64,000 nt of DNA from Exiguobacterium sp. Helios (GTDB lineage: Bacteria; Bacillota; Bacilli; Exiguobacteriales; Exiguobacteriaceae). Below the pieces are notes generated by a model. That model saw only the letters and a list, made by a program, of their open reading frames with translations. It had not been told where the DNA came from and ran no database searches. Below are positions 56,141 to 63,370 of this stretch, in pieces. The position numbers and the translations under genes are program-made. The stretch's first letter is position 1; each line of letters starts with the position of its first letter. The stretch is from positions 1,699,501-1,763,500 of the forward strand of contig NZ_CP053557.1 in the NCBI RefSeq assembly GCF_014524545.1. The letters run 5' to 3'.

Positions 56141-57490
56141 CTAAATTAGGCGAGAGTACTCACACTTCTAAACGAAGTGAAAGTGGGAGGTGAATCACCC
56201 CCCCTCCCTTTCGGGTATAAACCTTTCAAGGAGGTGAAAATCATGTTGAAGCATAAGGCCTACAAATTCAGGATCTACCCGACAAAAGAGCAGGAAATCC
56301 TGATCGCGAAGACCATTGGTTGTTCGCGCTTCGTCTTCAATTACTTCTTATCGAAGTGGGATGAGACGTATAAAGCGACAGGCAAAGGACTGTCTTACGG
56401 TTCTTGTTCGAAAGAAATCCCGATGCTAAAGCAAGAGTTCGACTGGCTGAAAGAAGTCGATAGCCATTCGCTTCAATCGAGCGTCAAACACCTGACCGAT
56501 GCGTATGACCGCTTCTTCAAGAAGCAGAACGAACGGCCTCGATTCAAGTCGAAGCGCAATCCCGTCCAATCCTACAAGACCAATATCGAGAAGAAGAACC
56601 AGCTTCCCGAGGTCTCAATCGTCGGCAGCAAGCTCAAACTTCCTAAGCTGAAGTGGGTGCGTTTCGCCAATTCGAGGCAGGTCGCAGGACGCATCTTGAA
56701 CGCGACCATCCGGCGTAACGCTTCAGGAAAATACTTCGTCTCCCTGCTCGTCGAGCAGGAAAGCCACGAACTGTCGAAGACCGGTTCATCCGTCGGCGTA
56801 GACGTCGGGTTAAAGAACTTTGCCATCTTGTCGGACGGCACGGTGTACAAGAACGACCGCTACTTCCGTTCGCTCGAGAAAAAGCTGGCGCGCGAGCAAC
56901 GCAAGCTCTCTCGTCGTCAGCGTATCGCCTTGGACAAGAAAGTGAAACTTTCCGAGTCGAAGAACTACCAGAAGCAGAAGCGAAAGGTCGCCCGCATCCA
57001 TGAAAAGATTGCCAACAAGCGAACCGACTTCTTGCACAAGGTATCCACCGAGATCGTCAAAAACCACGACATCATCGGAATCGAGACCTTGCAGGTGAAG
57101 AACATGCAGAAGAACCGCAAGTTGAGCAAGCCCCTCTCTGACGTCAGCTGGTCGGAGTTCTTCCGCCTGCTCGAATACAAGGCAGATTGGTACGGGAAGA
57201 CCGTCGTGAAAGTCGGGAAGACCTTCGCATCGAGCCAACTGTGCTCCAGTTGCGGATATCAACACAAAGACGTGAAGCATCTCAGCTTGCGTGAATGGAC
57301 ATGCCCGAGTTGCGGGATCCATCACGACCGAGATGTGAACGCAGGACTGAATCTCAAACAAGAAGCAGAACGCCTCTTAGCTTCTTCAACCGTCGGGACG
57401 ACGGAGTTAGCCTGATCAGGTTTTGACCGTCAGGTCGAATAACTCAGGAATCTTCCACCTCTAAGCAAAGCGTAGGTGGAAGTAGTTCAA
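56141..57490 (+). mobile_element. Solo TnpB element, IS605/IS1341-like (copy B)
   Basis: A 1350-bp element related to copy A (34207-35557). Left end CTAAATTAGGCGAGAG, right end GTAGTTCAA; hairpins lie inside both ends (CACTT..AAGTG on the left; TTCCACCT..AGGTGGAA on the right). The left flank ends in CTAT. Boundaries are confirmed because excision restores the split gene exactly, with no target duplication; a 1-nt ambiguity remains since C occurs at both junctions. No tnpA. Confidence 0.88.
56243..57415 (+). CDS. tnpB: TnpB RNA-guided nuclease/transposon protein (copy B)
   Basis: A 390-residue TnpB, very similar to copy A. The RuvC residues are intact: Asp in [15 protein letters not shown], Glu in [13 protein letters not shown], Asp in [15 protein letters not shown]; the zinc ribbon is CSSCG...CPSCG. 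The start is ATG 56243, 7 nt after GGAGGTGA; the open frame extends 22 codons upstream but those overlap the left-end structure. The two copies differ at scattered positions (for example [10 protein letters not shown] here, [10 protein letters not shown] in A), so they were not duplicated very recently. Confidence 0.93.
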   Translation: MLKHKAYKFRIYPTKEQEILIAKTIGCSRFVFNYFLSKWDETYKATGKGLSYGSCSKEIPMLKQEFDWLKEVDSHSLQSSVKHLTDAYDRFFKKQNERPRFKSKRNPVQSYKTNIEKKNQLPEVSIVGSKLKLPKLKWVRFANSRQVAGRILNATIRRNASGKYFVSLLVEQESHELSKTGSSVGVDVGLKNFAILSDGTVYKNDRYFRSLEKKLAREQRKLSRRQRIALDKKVKLSESKNYQKQKRKVARIHEKIANKRTDFLHKVSTEIVKNHDIIGIETLQVKNMQKNRKLSKPLSDVSWSEFFRLLEYKADWYGKTVVKVGKTFASSQLCSSCGYQHKDVKHLSLREWTCPSCGIHHDRDVNAGLNLKQEAERLLASSTVGTTELA

Positions 57491-57567
57491 CATGTGGTCC
57501 GTTACGGGGAAGTCGCGGATCAGACGCTCGACCGTTCCGAAATCGACACACTTCGGATCCGACTGGA

Positions 57568-58434
57568 TCAACGGTTGCGCGGATGACCGATCAGGCGGAG
57601 TAACGTTGGATGGTGTATCGCGTCCCGTGTTACGAGAGATAATTCGCGTGTGACGTCAAAGCCGGTGATCGGCAGGGTCCGGATTTCCGGAGGAAGACCA
57701 TCCTGGAAAATCGCCGGTAAAATCGCGATCCCGAGTTTTGCCCGGATGAAGCCAAGGACGCTTGAACCAAATTCCATTTCCGAGGCGACAGTATAGGTCG
57801 CTCCACGTTCCGCAAACGCGGCTTTCAGAATATTCGTCGAGTCACAGTCAATCGGCAACGATAGAAACGATGAAGCATCAATCTGATCAAAGCGGACATC
57901 GACACAGCCTTCGAACCGTTCGTCGGCTTCATGGAAGTAGAGTAAAAACGGTTCCGTATACAGATGCGTCGACGGATAAGGGTGATCAATCTGACGATCG
58001 TCGAGCAATACGGCATCGTACTGATGCTGCTCAAGACCGGCCATCAGTTCGATATATGTGTGTGCCGTCTTGATCTTCAGTTCCGGTCCATCCATTGTTG
58101 GATGGTTGGCGAAGTGTTGCGGCAAATAAGACATGGCGACACTCGGCCAGGAACCGAGGGTAAACGACGTCTGACCCTGCAATTGATCAATTTGCCGTTG
58201 CATATCGTCGAGCTGTTCGATGATCCGCTGTCCTTCTTTAAACACGATTTCTCCTGCCGGCGTCAACGAGACGCCGCTCGTCGTCCGTGTGAACAGGGGA
58301 GCGCCGACTGCCTGTTCGAGATTTTTGATTTGTTTGCTGAGCGCCGGTTGCGTCATATGCAAAAGTTCACTCGCTTTCGTCAGGCTGGATGTTTCCGCCG
58401 TGACGTGAAAGGCTTCGAGCCATTCGGTTTTCAT
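57568..58434 (-). CDS. LysR-family transcriptional regulator
   Basis: A 288-residue LysR protein. The N-terminal HTH reads FHVTAETSSLTKASELLHMT, then QPALSKQIKNLEQAVGAPLF (about 9-48), followed by the linker helix and a periplasmic-binding-like effector domain from about 90 (SFTLGSWPSVAMSYLPQHFA). ATG 58434 lacks a strong ribosome-binding site. It is divergent from the ArsR/AHSA1 pair, with a 48-bp dyad between. Its 3' end overlaps the tail of the gene broken by the TnpB element on the other strand. Ligand and targets unknown. Confidence 0.9.
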   Translation of the reverse strand: MKTEWLEAFHVTAETSSLTKASELLHMTQPALSKQIKNLEQAVGAPLFTRTTSGVSLTPAGEIVFKEGQRIIEQLDDMQRQIDQLQGQTSFTLGSWPSVAMSYLPQHFANHPTMDGPELKIKTAHTYIELMAGLEQHQYDAVLLDDRQIDHPYPSTHLYTEPFLLYFHEADERFEGCVDVRFDQIDASSFLSLPIDCDSTNILKAAFAERGATYTVASEMEFGSSVLGFIRAKLGIAILPAIFQDGLPPEIRTLPITGFDVTRELSLVTRDAIHHPTLLRLIGHPRNR

Positions 58435-58512
58435 CAGACTTCACACTCGCTCTCGCTTCTTGTGCTTTGACGATACTGTACGTTCGTTTCATCTGACAAC
58501 TGTTTCGCTCAA

Positions 58513-58560
58513 TTTTATATATTCTTTGTTTGGAATATTCCTTTAAGGGTATATATAAAA
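58513..58560. promoter_or_regulatory. 48-bp concentric dyad between divergent regulator genes
   Basis: The core GGAATATTCC (58532-58541) is a perfect palindrome centred at 58536.5. The outer arms TTTTATATAT... (58513-58522) and ATATATAAAA (58551-58560) are perfect complements about the same centre. The intervening bases are mostly unpaired. It overlaps the expected promoter of the ArsR-family gene and lies 80-126 bp upstream of the LysR start. Confidence 0.6.
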
Positions 58561-58578
58561 TAAGAAGAGGTGAAAATC

Positions 58579-58917
58579 ATGTCAGAGAGGCTTGCACGAA
58601 CATTATTTGCTTTATCCGATGCCAATCGCCTGAACATCGTCGAACTGTTAAAGACAGGTCCGTTGCCGGTCGGTGAGATTGCCGCACAGTTAGCTCTCAA
58701 CCAACCGCAGACATCGAAACATCTAAAGATTTTGCTCGAAGCGGATCTCGTCCGTATCGAACCGGCCGCCAATCGCCGGATTTATCACTTGCGGACAGAA
58801 CCGTTTCAAGTCCTCACTGTGTGGAGCCAATCGTTTGAACAACAGATGGTCAGCCGGATGACACGACTTGAAGGCTATTTGGAGCAGATGCAGGACACAG
58901 TCAACCCAAAGGAGTGA
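58579..58917 (+). CDS. ArsR-family regulator
   Basis: A 112-residue winged-helix repressor: LARTLFALSDANRLNIVELL (4-23) and the HTH LALNQPQTSKHLKILLEADL (about 39-58). No metal-binding cysteines are present. This subgroup is nearly always followed by an SRPBCC/AHSA1 gene, as here (3 nt downstream). The start is ATG 58579, 8 nt after AGAGG; a GTG three codons upstream overlaps that site. It probably regulates itself and the partner gene through the dyad upstream. Confidence 0.9.
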   Translation: MSERLARTLFALSDANRLNIVELLKTGPLPVGEIAAQLALNQPQTSKHLKILLEADLVRIEPAANRRIYHLRTEPFQVLTVWSQSFEQQMVSRMTRLEGYLEQMQDTVNPKE

Positions 58918-58920
58918 ACG

Positions 58921-59439
58921 ATGATGCAAGAAAAACTAAAAACGAAAGTCGAAGGTTCCGTTTTACAAATGGAATGGACGTTTGATGCTCCGCGCGAAAT
59001 GGTATTTGCCGCATTCACGGAAAAAGAGCAGCTCGAAGCCTGGTGGGGACCGGAAGGCTGGCAAACCGAAATCACGACCTTTGATTTCGTCGAAGGCGGT
59101 ATTTGGCATTACTGTATGCGCTGTGAGGATCCAAATCAGGGCGAGTTTTTCGGGATGGAATCCTGGGGAAAAGCCATCTTCCGCCAGATCGATGCTCCGC
59201 ATCGTTACGCCCATGCCGATTATTTTTCGGATGCGTCCGGTACGATCTCGGAAGAACTTCCCGGTAGTGAAAACGTGACGACGTTCGAAGCCGTCGGTGA
59301 CCGGACCCGGGTAGTGTTCCGGTCGGACTTTAAGACCGAGGAAGCCGTAAAACAGGTCCTTGAGATGGGGATGAAAGAAGGGTTCACGTCACAATTGCAT
59401 CGTCTCGACCAATGGCTTCTTCAACGAACCATATCCTAA
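58921..59439 (+). CDS. SRPBCC/AHSA1-domain protein
   Basis: A 172-residue START-like fold protein of the Aha1-C-terminal family. Characteristic are QMEWTFDAPREMVFAAFTEK near 17-36, LEAWWGPEGWQTEITTFD near 38-55, the W-H-Y-x-M stretch near 63, and the long C-terminal helix GMKEGFTSQLHRLDQWLLQ near 150-168. These proteins enclose a hydrophobic cavity and are thought to bind lipids or small ligands. It is translated with the ArsR gene in front of it and ends at a terminator. Biological role unknown. Confidence 0.9.
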   Translation: MMQEKLKTKVEGSVLQMEWTFDAPREMVFAAFTEKEQLEAWWGPEGWQTEITTFDFVEGGIWHYCMRCEDPNQGEFFGMESWGKAIFRQIDAPHRYAHADYFSDASGTISEELPGSENVTTFEAVGDRTRVVFRSDFKTEEAVKQVLEMGMKEGFTSQLHRLDQWLLQRTIS

Positions 59440-59448
59440 AAGTTTCTG

Positions 59449-59477
59449 ACAATCCGTCACGGACGGGTTGTTTTTTT
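59449..59477 (+). terminator. Terminator of the ArsR/AHSA1 operon
   Basis: ACAATCCGTC (59449-59458) and GACGGGTTGT (59462-59471) pair with G-U; a run of seven T follows. Confidence 0.85.
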
Positions 59478-59611
59478 CGAACAGTCATTCAGAACTGTCA
59501 CTCTTTTGGAAAAAAGGTCTTTCATTTTGGGAATTCAAAGGGAAATACTTCATCTTTGGAAGGATGAAGCCGTTATACAAGATGAGATGATTGAAAAAGG
59601 GGATCGATAGT

Positions 59612-60904
59612 GTGAAATGGTGGTCGAAACAACAAGAGATGACGTTTTCAGAACGGATGCAACAAGAACGCGAACATGTTCGCCTGGAAGCGGGGGCGGC
59701 ATTTGCGCAACAACTTCAGCTGATTGATTTGACGGTCGAGGATTTACAAATCGTCCGTTTGATCCGTCACGATGTCGCAGAGTGGATGCCGCAGATGGTT
59801 GATGCATTTTATGCGGAACTGCTCCGGGTGCCGGAGCTGAAACAACTGATTGAACGGCATTCGACACTCGAACGGTTAAAGGGAACGCTTGCCAAGCATA
59901 TCCTCCAGATGTTTGACGGCCAGGTCACACCGGACTACATCAGCGTCCGGAAACGGATCGCCGACCGGCATGTCCGGATCGGCCTGCAAAATAAGTGGTA
60001 CATTGCCGCTTTCCAAAAAGTATTAAACGTCTTCAGCCGAAAAATTGAGGAAAGTACGTTACCCGAGTCGGAACAGGTCCGGATCGTCCGTTCTGCCGGG
60101 AAACTGTTTAATCTTGAACAACAGATCGTCCTGACGATGTATGAGGAAATGGTCGAAGCTGAGCGGCAGACGGTCACGGATGCGAAACAGCGTGTCGGAC
60201 AGACCGTTCAAAAGTCGACAGAGGAACTGGCCGCGATGAGCCAACAATCGTCCGCCAGTTTTCAGGAAATGGAGCGGCATGCCCAACAGGTGTCCGTGGC
60301 GACCGGGGCGATTGCCACACAATTGACCCAGGCCGCCAAAGAAGCGGCAGACGGTGTCGAATTGGTCGAGGCGGAAACGAAACGGTTTGAACAAGTTGTA
60401 GAAGAGATGACGCTGACGACGGAACAGATGACACAGCTCGCCTTTTTGTCACGCGAAATCGAACGGATTGCCGGGATGGTGACGGCGATTTCCGATCAGA
60501 CGAACCTGTTGAGTCTCAACGCCTCGATCGAGGCCGCACGGGCCGGCGAGATGGGACGCGGCTTTACCGTCGTCGCCCAGGAAATCCGGAAACTGGCGGA
60601 AGAAAGTAAACGGTCCGCGTCAGAAGCATCAAGCATCGCCCAGGAAATCACTTCGAAAATGGGACAAGTCTCGGAGCGGATGAGCGGGACCGAGCAGTCA
60701 GTCGTGCAAACGACGGAAGAACTGACCCGTGTCGTCACCGCCTTTACGACGATTTCCCGCCAAACGGTCGATGTCTCGAAACAAATCATTACATTGTCGC
60801 AGGATACGGAACAGGTCGCCGGAACGATTGAAGGGATGCGCCATATCGCGGAATCGATTGCGGAGACGGCTGACGATTTACAGACCGTCGCGACGACACT
60901 CTGA
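59612..60904 (+). CDS. hemAT: HemAT, globin-coupled aerotaxis transducer
   Basis: A 430-residue soluble chemoreceptor. Residues about 20-185 form a sensor globin with the proximal haem ligand His120 in [20 protein letters not shown], as in HemAT of Bacillus subtilis (432 residues, His123). From about 200 comes an MCP signalling domain with tip [20 protein letters not shown] and [20 protein letters not shown] near 310-345. No TM segment, so it is cytoplasmic; it senses O2 and signals to CheA. The start is GTG 59612 after AAGGGG; a TTG seven codons upstream is in frame. Lies directly before a DUF4362 lipoprotein gene. Confidence 0.95.
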   Translation: MKWWSKQQEMTFSERMQQEREHVRLEAGAAFAQQLQLIDLTVEDLQIVRLIRHDVAEWMPQMVDAFYAELLRVPELKQLIERHSTLERLKGTLAKHILQMFDGQVTPDYISVRKRIADRHVRIGLQNKWYIAAFQKVLNVFSRKIEESTLPESEQVRIVRSAGKLFNLEQQIVLTMYEEMVEAERQTVTDAKQRVGQTVQKSTEELAAMSQQSSASFQEMERHAQQVSVATGAIATQLTQAAKEAADGVELVEAETKRFEQVVEEMTLTTEQMTQLAFLSREIERIAGMVTAISDQTNLLSLNASIEAARAGEMGRGFTVVAQEIRKLAEESKRSASEASSIAQEITSKMGQVSERMSGTEQSVVQTTEELTRVVTAFTTISRQTVDVSKQIITLSQDTEQVAGTIEGMRHIAESIAETADDLQTVATTL

Positions 60905-60917
60905 AAGGGGAATAGGG

Positions 60918-61355
60918 ATGAGAAAACGAATCCATCTGTTGTTTGGAGTTGGAATTCTGATGCTTGCCGGTTGTTCAAGTAACGATTACCCGTCAGAGGA
61001 AGCCGTCAAAAACGGTGACATCGTCACGACGCCGGAACGGCATAATCTTGACCGATTTGAGACGTTTTTAACGCGAGTCGGGCAACAGAAACAGGATACA
61101 ATCCGGATTACGGGGTATACGACGGAAGGGGATGCAATCCTTGAAGATATCACGTATGACGGGAAACGCTTTACCTATTCCCTCGATTCGTCGCGTGATG
61201 AATATGGTTCCCAGACAGACGACCGGAACAAGGAAATCTGTCAAAACCTTGAGCAACAAACAACTGATGGAGGGAACACCTTTACCCTGACCGGCTGCAA
61301 AGAAGGACAGGATCATGAGATTTTCAAATCAAATCCAGGTGAACTTAAAAAATGA
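60918..61355 (+). CDS. DUF4362-type lipoprotein
   Basis: A 145-residue lipoprotein: signal peptide with lipobox L-A-G-C (Cys19), then a DUF4362-like domain: NLDRFETFLTRVGQQKQDTI, TGYTTEGDAILEDITYDGKR, FTYSLDSSRDEYGSQTDD, and a C-terminal C-x-N..T-L-T-G-C pair of cysteines (I-C-Q-N and T-G-C-K) that may form a disulfide. ATG 60918 follows a weak AAAGGGG/AGGG site and is 13 nt after hemAT, so they may be co-transcribed. The longer open frame overlaps hemAT and is not used. Function unknown. Confidence 0.82.
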   Translation: MRKRIHLLFGVGILMLAGCSSNDYPSEEAVKNGDIVTTPERHNLDRFETFLTRVGQQKQDTIRITGYTTEGDAILEDITYDGKRFTYSLDSSRDEYGSQTDDRNKEICQNLEQQTTDGGNTFTLTGCKEGQDHEIFKSNPGELKK

Positions 61356-61399
61356 AAAACGGTTGATCCTCCGAATCATGCGAGGATCAACCGTTTTTT
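61356..61399. terminator. Bidirectional terminator
   Basis: AAAAACGGTTGATCCTC (61356-61372) and GAGGATCAACCGTTTTT (61382-61398), a perfect 17-bp stem with A- and T-runs. It also covers the stop codon region of the convergent gene at 61398. Confidence 0.92.
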
Positions 61400-62048
61400 A
61401 GTCGAGTGTCTCTTCAAGAATCCGTAAGGCTTCCCGCCAACTCGTGAACCGTTCGATTAATAAGGTCAAGGAAGGAACCTGGTGCTTACGCGCAAACCGG
61501 ACATACTCTTGGCTCGTTAAGTCAGGACCGAGCTCTTCGTATGCCTGGCGCAACGCGTTCAGGCAATCTGCGTCGGAATAAAAACCGTTTGACGACAACC
61601 GGAAATGTGCCAGTGCCTGTTTCCATGTCCCATAATGCCGGATGATGGTGTTTGCGCTCACCATCTGCGTATGTGTTTCCCGTAACTCCGAGTAAGAGCG
61701 GATGGTCACGCGCGAGCCACGCGTCTTGATATAAAAAGCGATGCTTTCATCCACACTCCAGCGTTTTTGGCTGGACGTACCGGGTTTTGCCCGATTCAGC
61801 ATCAAATGGTCCTCGGTGGACAACTCGAACGGTTTGACGATGCCCGCTTGTTCCAATAGTTTGGTCCAAGAGCCAAACCGTTGTTCAATTTCCTGTAAAG
61901 AGGGATAGGGCAGGTAATGTGCTAATTTTTGGTAATGTGCTGCTTTCATCGGTGTTGTATGTAACTGGTGAAGACCTTGGATCAAGCGAATGATTTTTTC
62001 ATTCGTCGTCAAGGTGGAAGTGGATGTGTGCGTGGTTTCTTTCATCAA
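61398..62048 (-). CDS. Protein of homing-endonuclease-associated repeats
   Basis: A 216-residue protein with at least three repeats of the type P-x-x-x-x-I-x-x-x-F/Y-G-x-W-x-x-A-L: PSLQEIEQRFGSWTKLLEQA (about 50-69), SANTIIRHYGTWKQALAHFR (about 132-151) and PSLTLLIERFTSWREALRIL (about 190-209). This is the small helical DNA-binding repeat (HNH_repeat/HARE) often beside HNH or helicase domains; here it stands without any nuclease. A Thr/Ser-rich start suggests an unstructured lead. Possible DNA-binding regulator; start ATG 62048 or 62045. Confidence 0.75.
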   Translation of the reverse strand: MMKETTHTSTSTLTTNEKIIRLIQGLHQLHTTPMKAAHYQKLAHYLPYPSLQEIEQRFGSWTKLLEQAGIVKPFELSTEDHLMLNRAKPGTSSQKRWSVDESIAFYIKTRGSRVTIRSYSELRETHTQMVSANTIIRHYGTWKQALAHFRLSSNGFYSDADCLNALRQAYEELGPDLTSQEYVRFARKHQVPSLTLLIERFTSWREALRILEETLD

Positions 62049-62177
62049 GAAGTCTCCCTTAGTGGATCGTTGGAACGTAATGGGATTAGTGTACCATCTA
62101 CCTCAAAGAGATTTAACTAACAAAATCGTAAGGTTCAATGGGACGGTCGTCTCGAACAGAGAAGGATTTCGCACCCA

Positions 62178-62546
62178 TCAGCCTTCCGGAATGGCCGTAT
62201 ACCGGTAAGCGGTCGTTCCTTTGAAAACAAACAGCACACCGGTCGCGTCTTCACTCCGGTATAACTTCGTTCCGGATTGCCAGTCTGTCGCCGATTGGTC
62301 CGTCAACGGTTGTTTGGCGGTAAGTTGTTTCGTGACAGTCGAAAAGGAAATCACGTTCTTTTTTTTGATTGTCGCATCTTTTCCGTCGAGCCGATACACC
62401 CGGTCGTCTGCCCGGATTAAATCAGCTGCCGGATCTTGACGGGCTTCCGTCGCAATCGAATCCGTCGTCGAAGTCGTTATGTCAGTCGTACATCCTGCTG
62501 TAAAGAATAGACTGCTCATGACGAACAGTGTGATTCGTTTTTTCAT
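62178..62546 (-). CDS. Small lipoprotein of unknown function
   Basis: A 122-residue lipoprotein: signal peptide ending F-T-A-G-C (Cys19), a T/S/D-rich linker, then a compact strand-rich domain (ADLIRADDRVYRLDGKDATI, GVLFVFKGTTAYRYTAIPEG). No family recognised. ATG 62546 follows GCGAGGACAG on the minus strand. It is divergent from the MarR gene at 62632, whose operator may affect both. Confidence 0.65.
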   Translation of the reverse strand: MKKRITLFVMSSLFFTAGCTTDITTSTTDSIATEARQDPAADLIRADDRVYRLDGKDATIKKKNVISFSTVTKQLTAKQPLTDQSATDWQSGTKLYRSEDATGVLFVFKGTTAYRYTAIPEG

Positions 62547-62580
62547 GTTCTGTCCTCGCTTTCCTGGCTGTTTATTTATG

Positions 62581-62599
62581 TCGTAATTTACGATATAAT
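62581..62599. promoter_or_regulatory. MarR-type operator at the -10 of the marR gene
   Basis: TCGTAA-T-TTACGA (62581-62593) is a perfect 6-bp dyad and is followed at once by TATAAT (62594-62599). The palindrome therefore fills the spacer just upstream of the -10, a place where MarR proteins repress themselves. Confidence 0.65.
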
Positions 62600-62631
62600 C
62601 GGATATGTCGATATAAAAGGGAGTGAACGAG

Positions 62632-63042
62632 ATGTCAGCGATTCATGAAGACTTTGCCCGGTTGTACTATCATCTGCATCCGAAATGGACGGAAAATTTG
62701 TCGCATCAAAGTGTCCGGATCTTGCAAACGATTCAAATGACAGGCGCCATGACAGTGAAGGAGATTGCAGCCCGGTTTAATTTGTCTCCGAATACCGCGT
62801 CGGAGCATGTAAAGAAACTAGAAGGGCTTGGGTATGTCGTCAAACAACGGTCATCTGTCGACCAGCGTGTCGTTCAAGTCAGTTTGACGCGTGAAGGACG
62901 GACGGCCGTCAAAACGCATACCGAACTCGACGCAAAGCGTGTCGAGCATGTTTTAAAACAATTATCTCCTGCAGAACAACACATGATTCAAACGGCATTT
63001 CAGCTGTTTCGCGAGGCGACCGATGACTGCTTTTCTGATTAA
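62632..63042 (+). CDS. MarR-family regulator
   Basis: A 136-residue winged-helix regulator: ILQTIQMTGAMTVKEIAARF (about 27-46), the recognition part NLSPNTASEHVKKLEGLGYV (47-66), the wing with D-Q-R near 75 (SSVDQRVVQVSLTREG), and long dimerisation helices. The start is ATG 62632 with GGGAG upstream; a GTG three codons earlier is in frame. It overlaps the DUF3147 gene by 20 nt, so both are co-expressed and likely repressed by the operator at 62581. Confidence 0.9.
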   Translation: MSAIHEDFARLYYHLHPKWTENLSHQSVRILQTIQMTGAMTVKEIAARFNLSPNTASEHVKKLEGLGYVVKQRSSVDQRVVQVSLTREGRTAVKTHTELDAKRVEHVLKQLSPAEQHMIQTAFQLFREATDDCFSD

Positions 63043-63370
63043 GATTCTGACCAGTACCGTCATTATCGGTTTTGTCACGGAATTGGCCCGACGTTCCCCG
63101 ACGTACGGCGGGGTGATTGCGGCCCTGCCGCTCGTCAGTCTGATCAGCCTCATCTTGCTCGTCCGACAGAGTCAATCAAAAATGGAAGTGACGGCGTTTG
63201 TCAAAAGTGTCCTGTACGGCTTGCCGGCGACGTTTCTTCTGTTGCTTGTGTTGTACCTGTTATTGAGCCGGGGCGGATCGCTGATTGTCAGCGTCCTCTG
63301 CGCCGGAGCATGTTGGTGGGTTGTTTGGATGCTGCAGCAACAGCTGATGTTGTTCTGGAGTCGACAATAG
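63023..63370 (+). CDS. DUF3147-family membrane protein
   Basis: A 115-residue protein with four TM helices (about 4-20, 28-46, 58-80 and 86-104). The segment VTELARRSPTYGGVIAALPL (18-37) matches the DUF3147 signature as I know it; the family has no established function and often appears in MarR-linked pairs. It overlaps the end of the marR gene by 20 nt. It ends in TAG and its last 83 bases lie opposite the readthrough-like C-terminus of the epimerase gene. Confidence 0.85.
   Translation: MTAFLIKILTSTVIIGFVTELARRSPTYGGVIAALPLVSLISLILLVRQSQSKMEVTAFVKSVLYGLPATFLLLLVLYLLLSRGGSLIVSVLCAGACWWVVWMLQQQLMLFWSRQ

Larger units (their letters stand above)
55799..57586 (+). pseudogene. DUF4129-like membrane protein gene split by a TnpB element
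   Basis: The 5' part (55799-56140) encodes a TM helix (about 10-32, LPIGALVTAFLSVFVFRRFL) and a cytoplasmic region ending RIEMTIDPVLY, then runs into the element and a stop that the element supplies (TAG 56147). The 3' part (57491-57586) reads HVVRYGEVADQTLDRSEIDT then L-R-I-R-L-D-Q-R-L-R-G-stop. Removing 56141-57490 joins them in frame into 145 codons with ...DPVLYHVVRYGEV... The C-terminal pattern (V-R-Y-G, then S-E-I-D-T-L-R) recalls the DUF4129 tail found beside transglutaminase-like genes. The 3' end overlaps the LysR gene by 19 bp. Confidence 0.82.

Noticed and set aside
56177-56242. Upstream extension of the copy B tnpB frame
   Set aside because: It overlaps the left-end structure and ribosome-binding site; copy A shows no matching protein, and ATG 56243 is correctly spaced.
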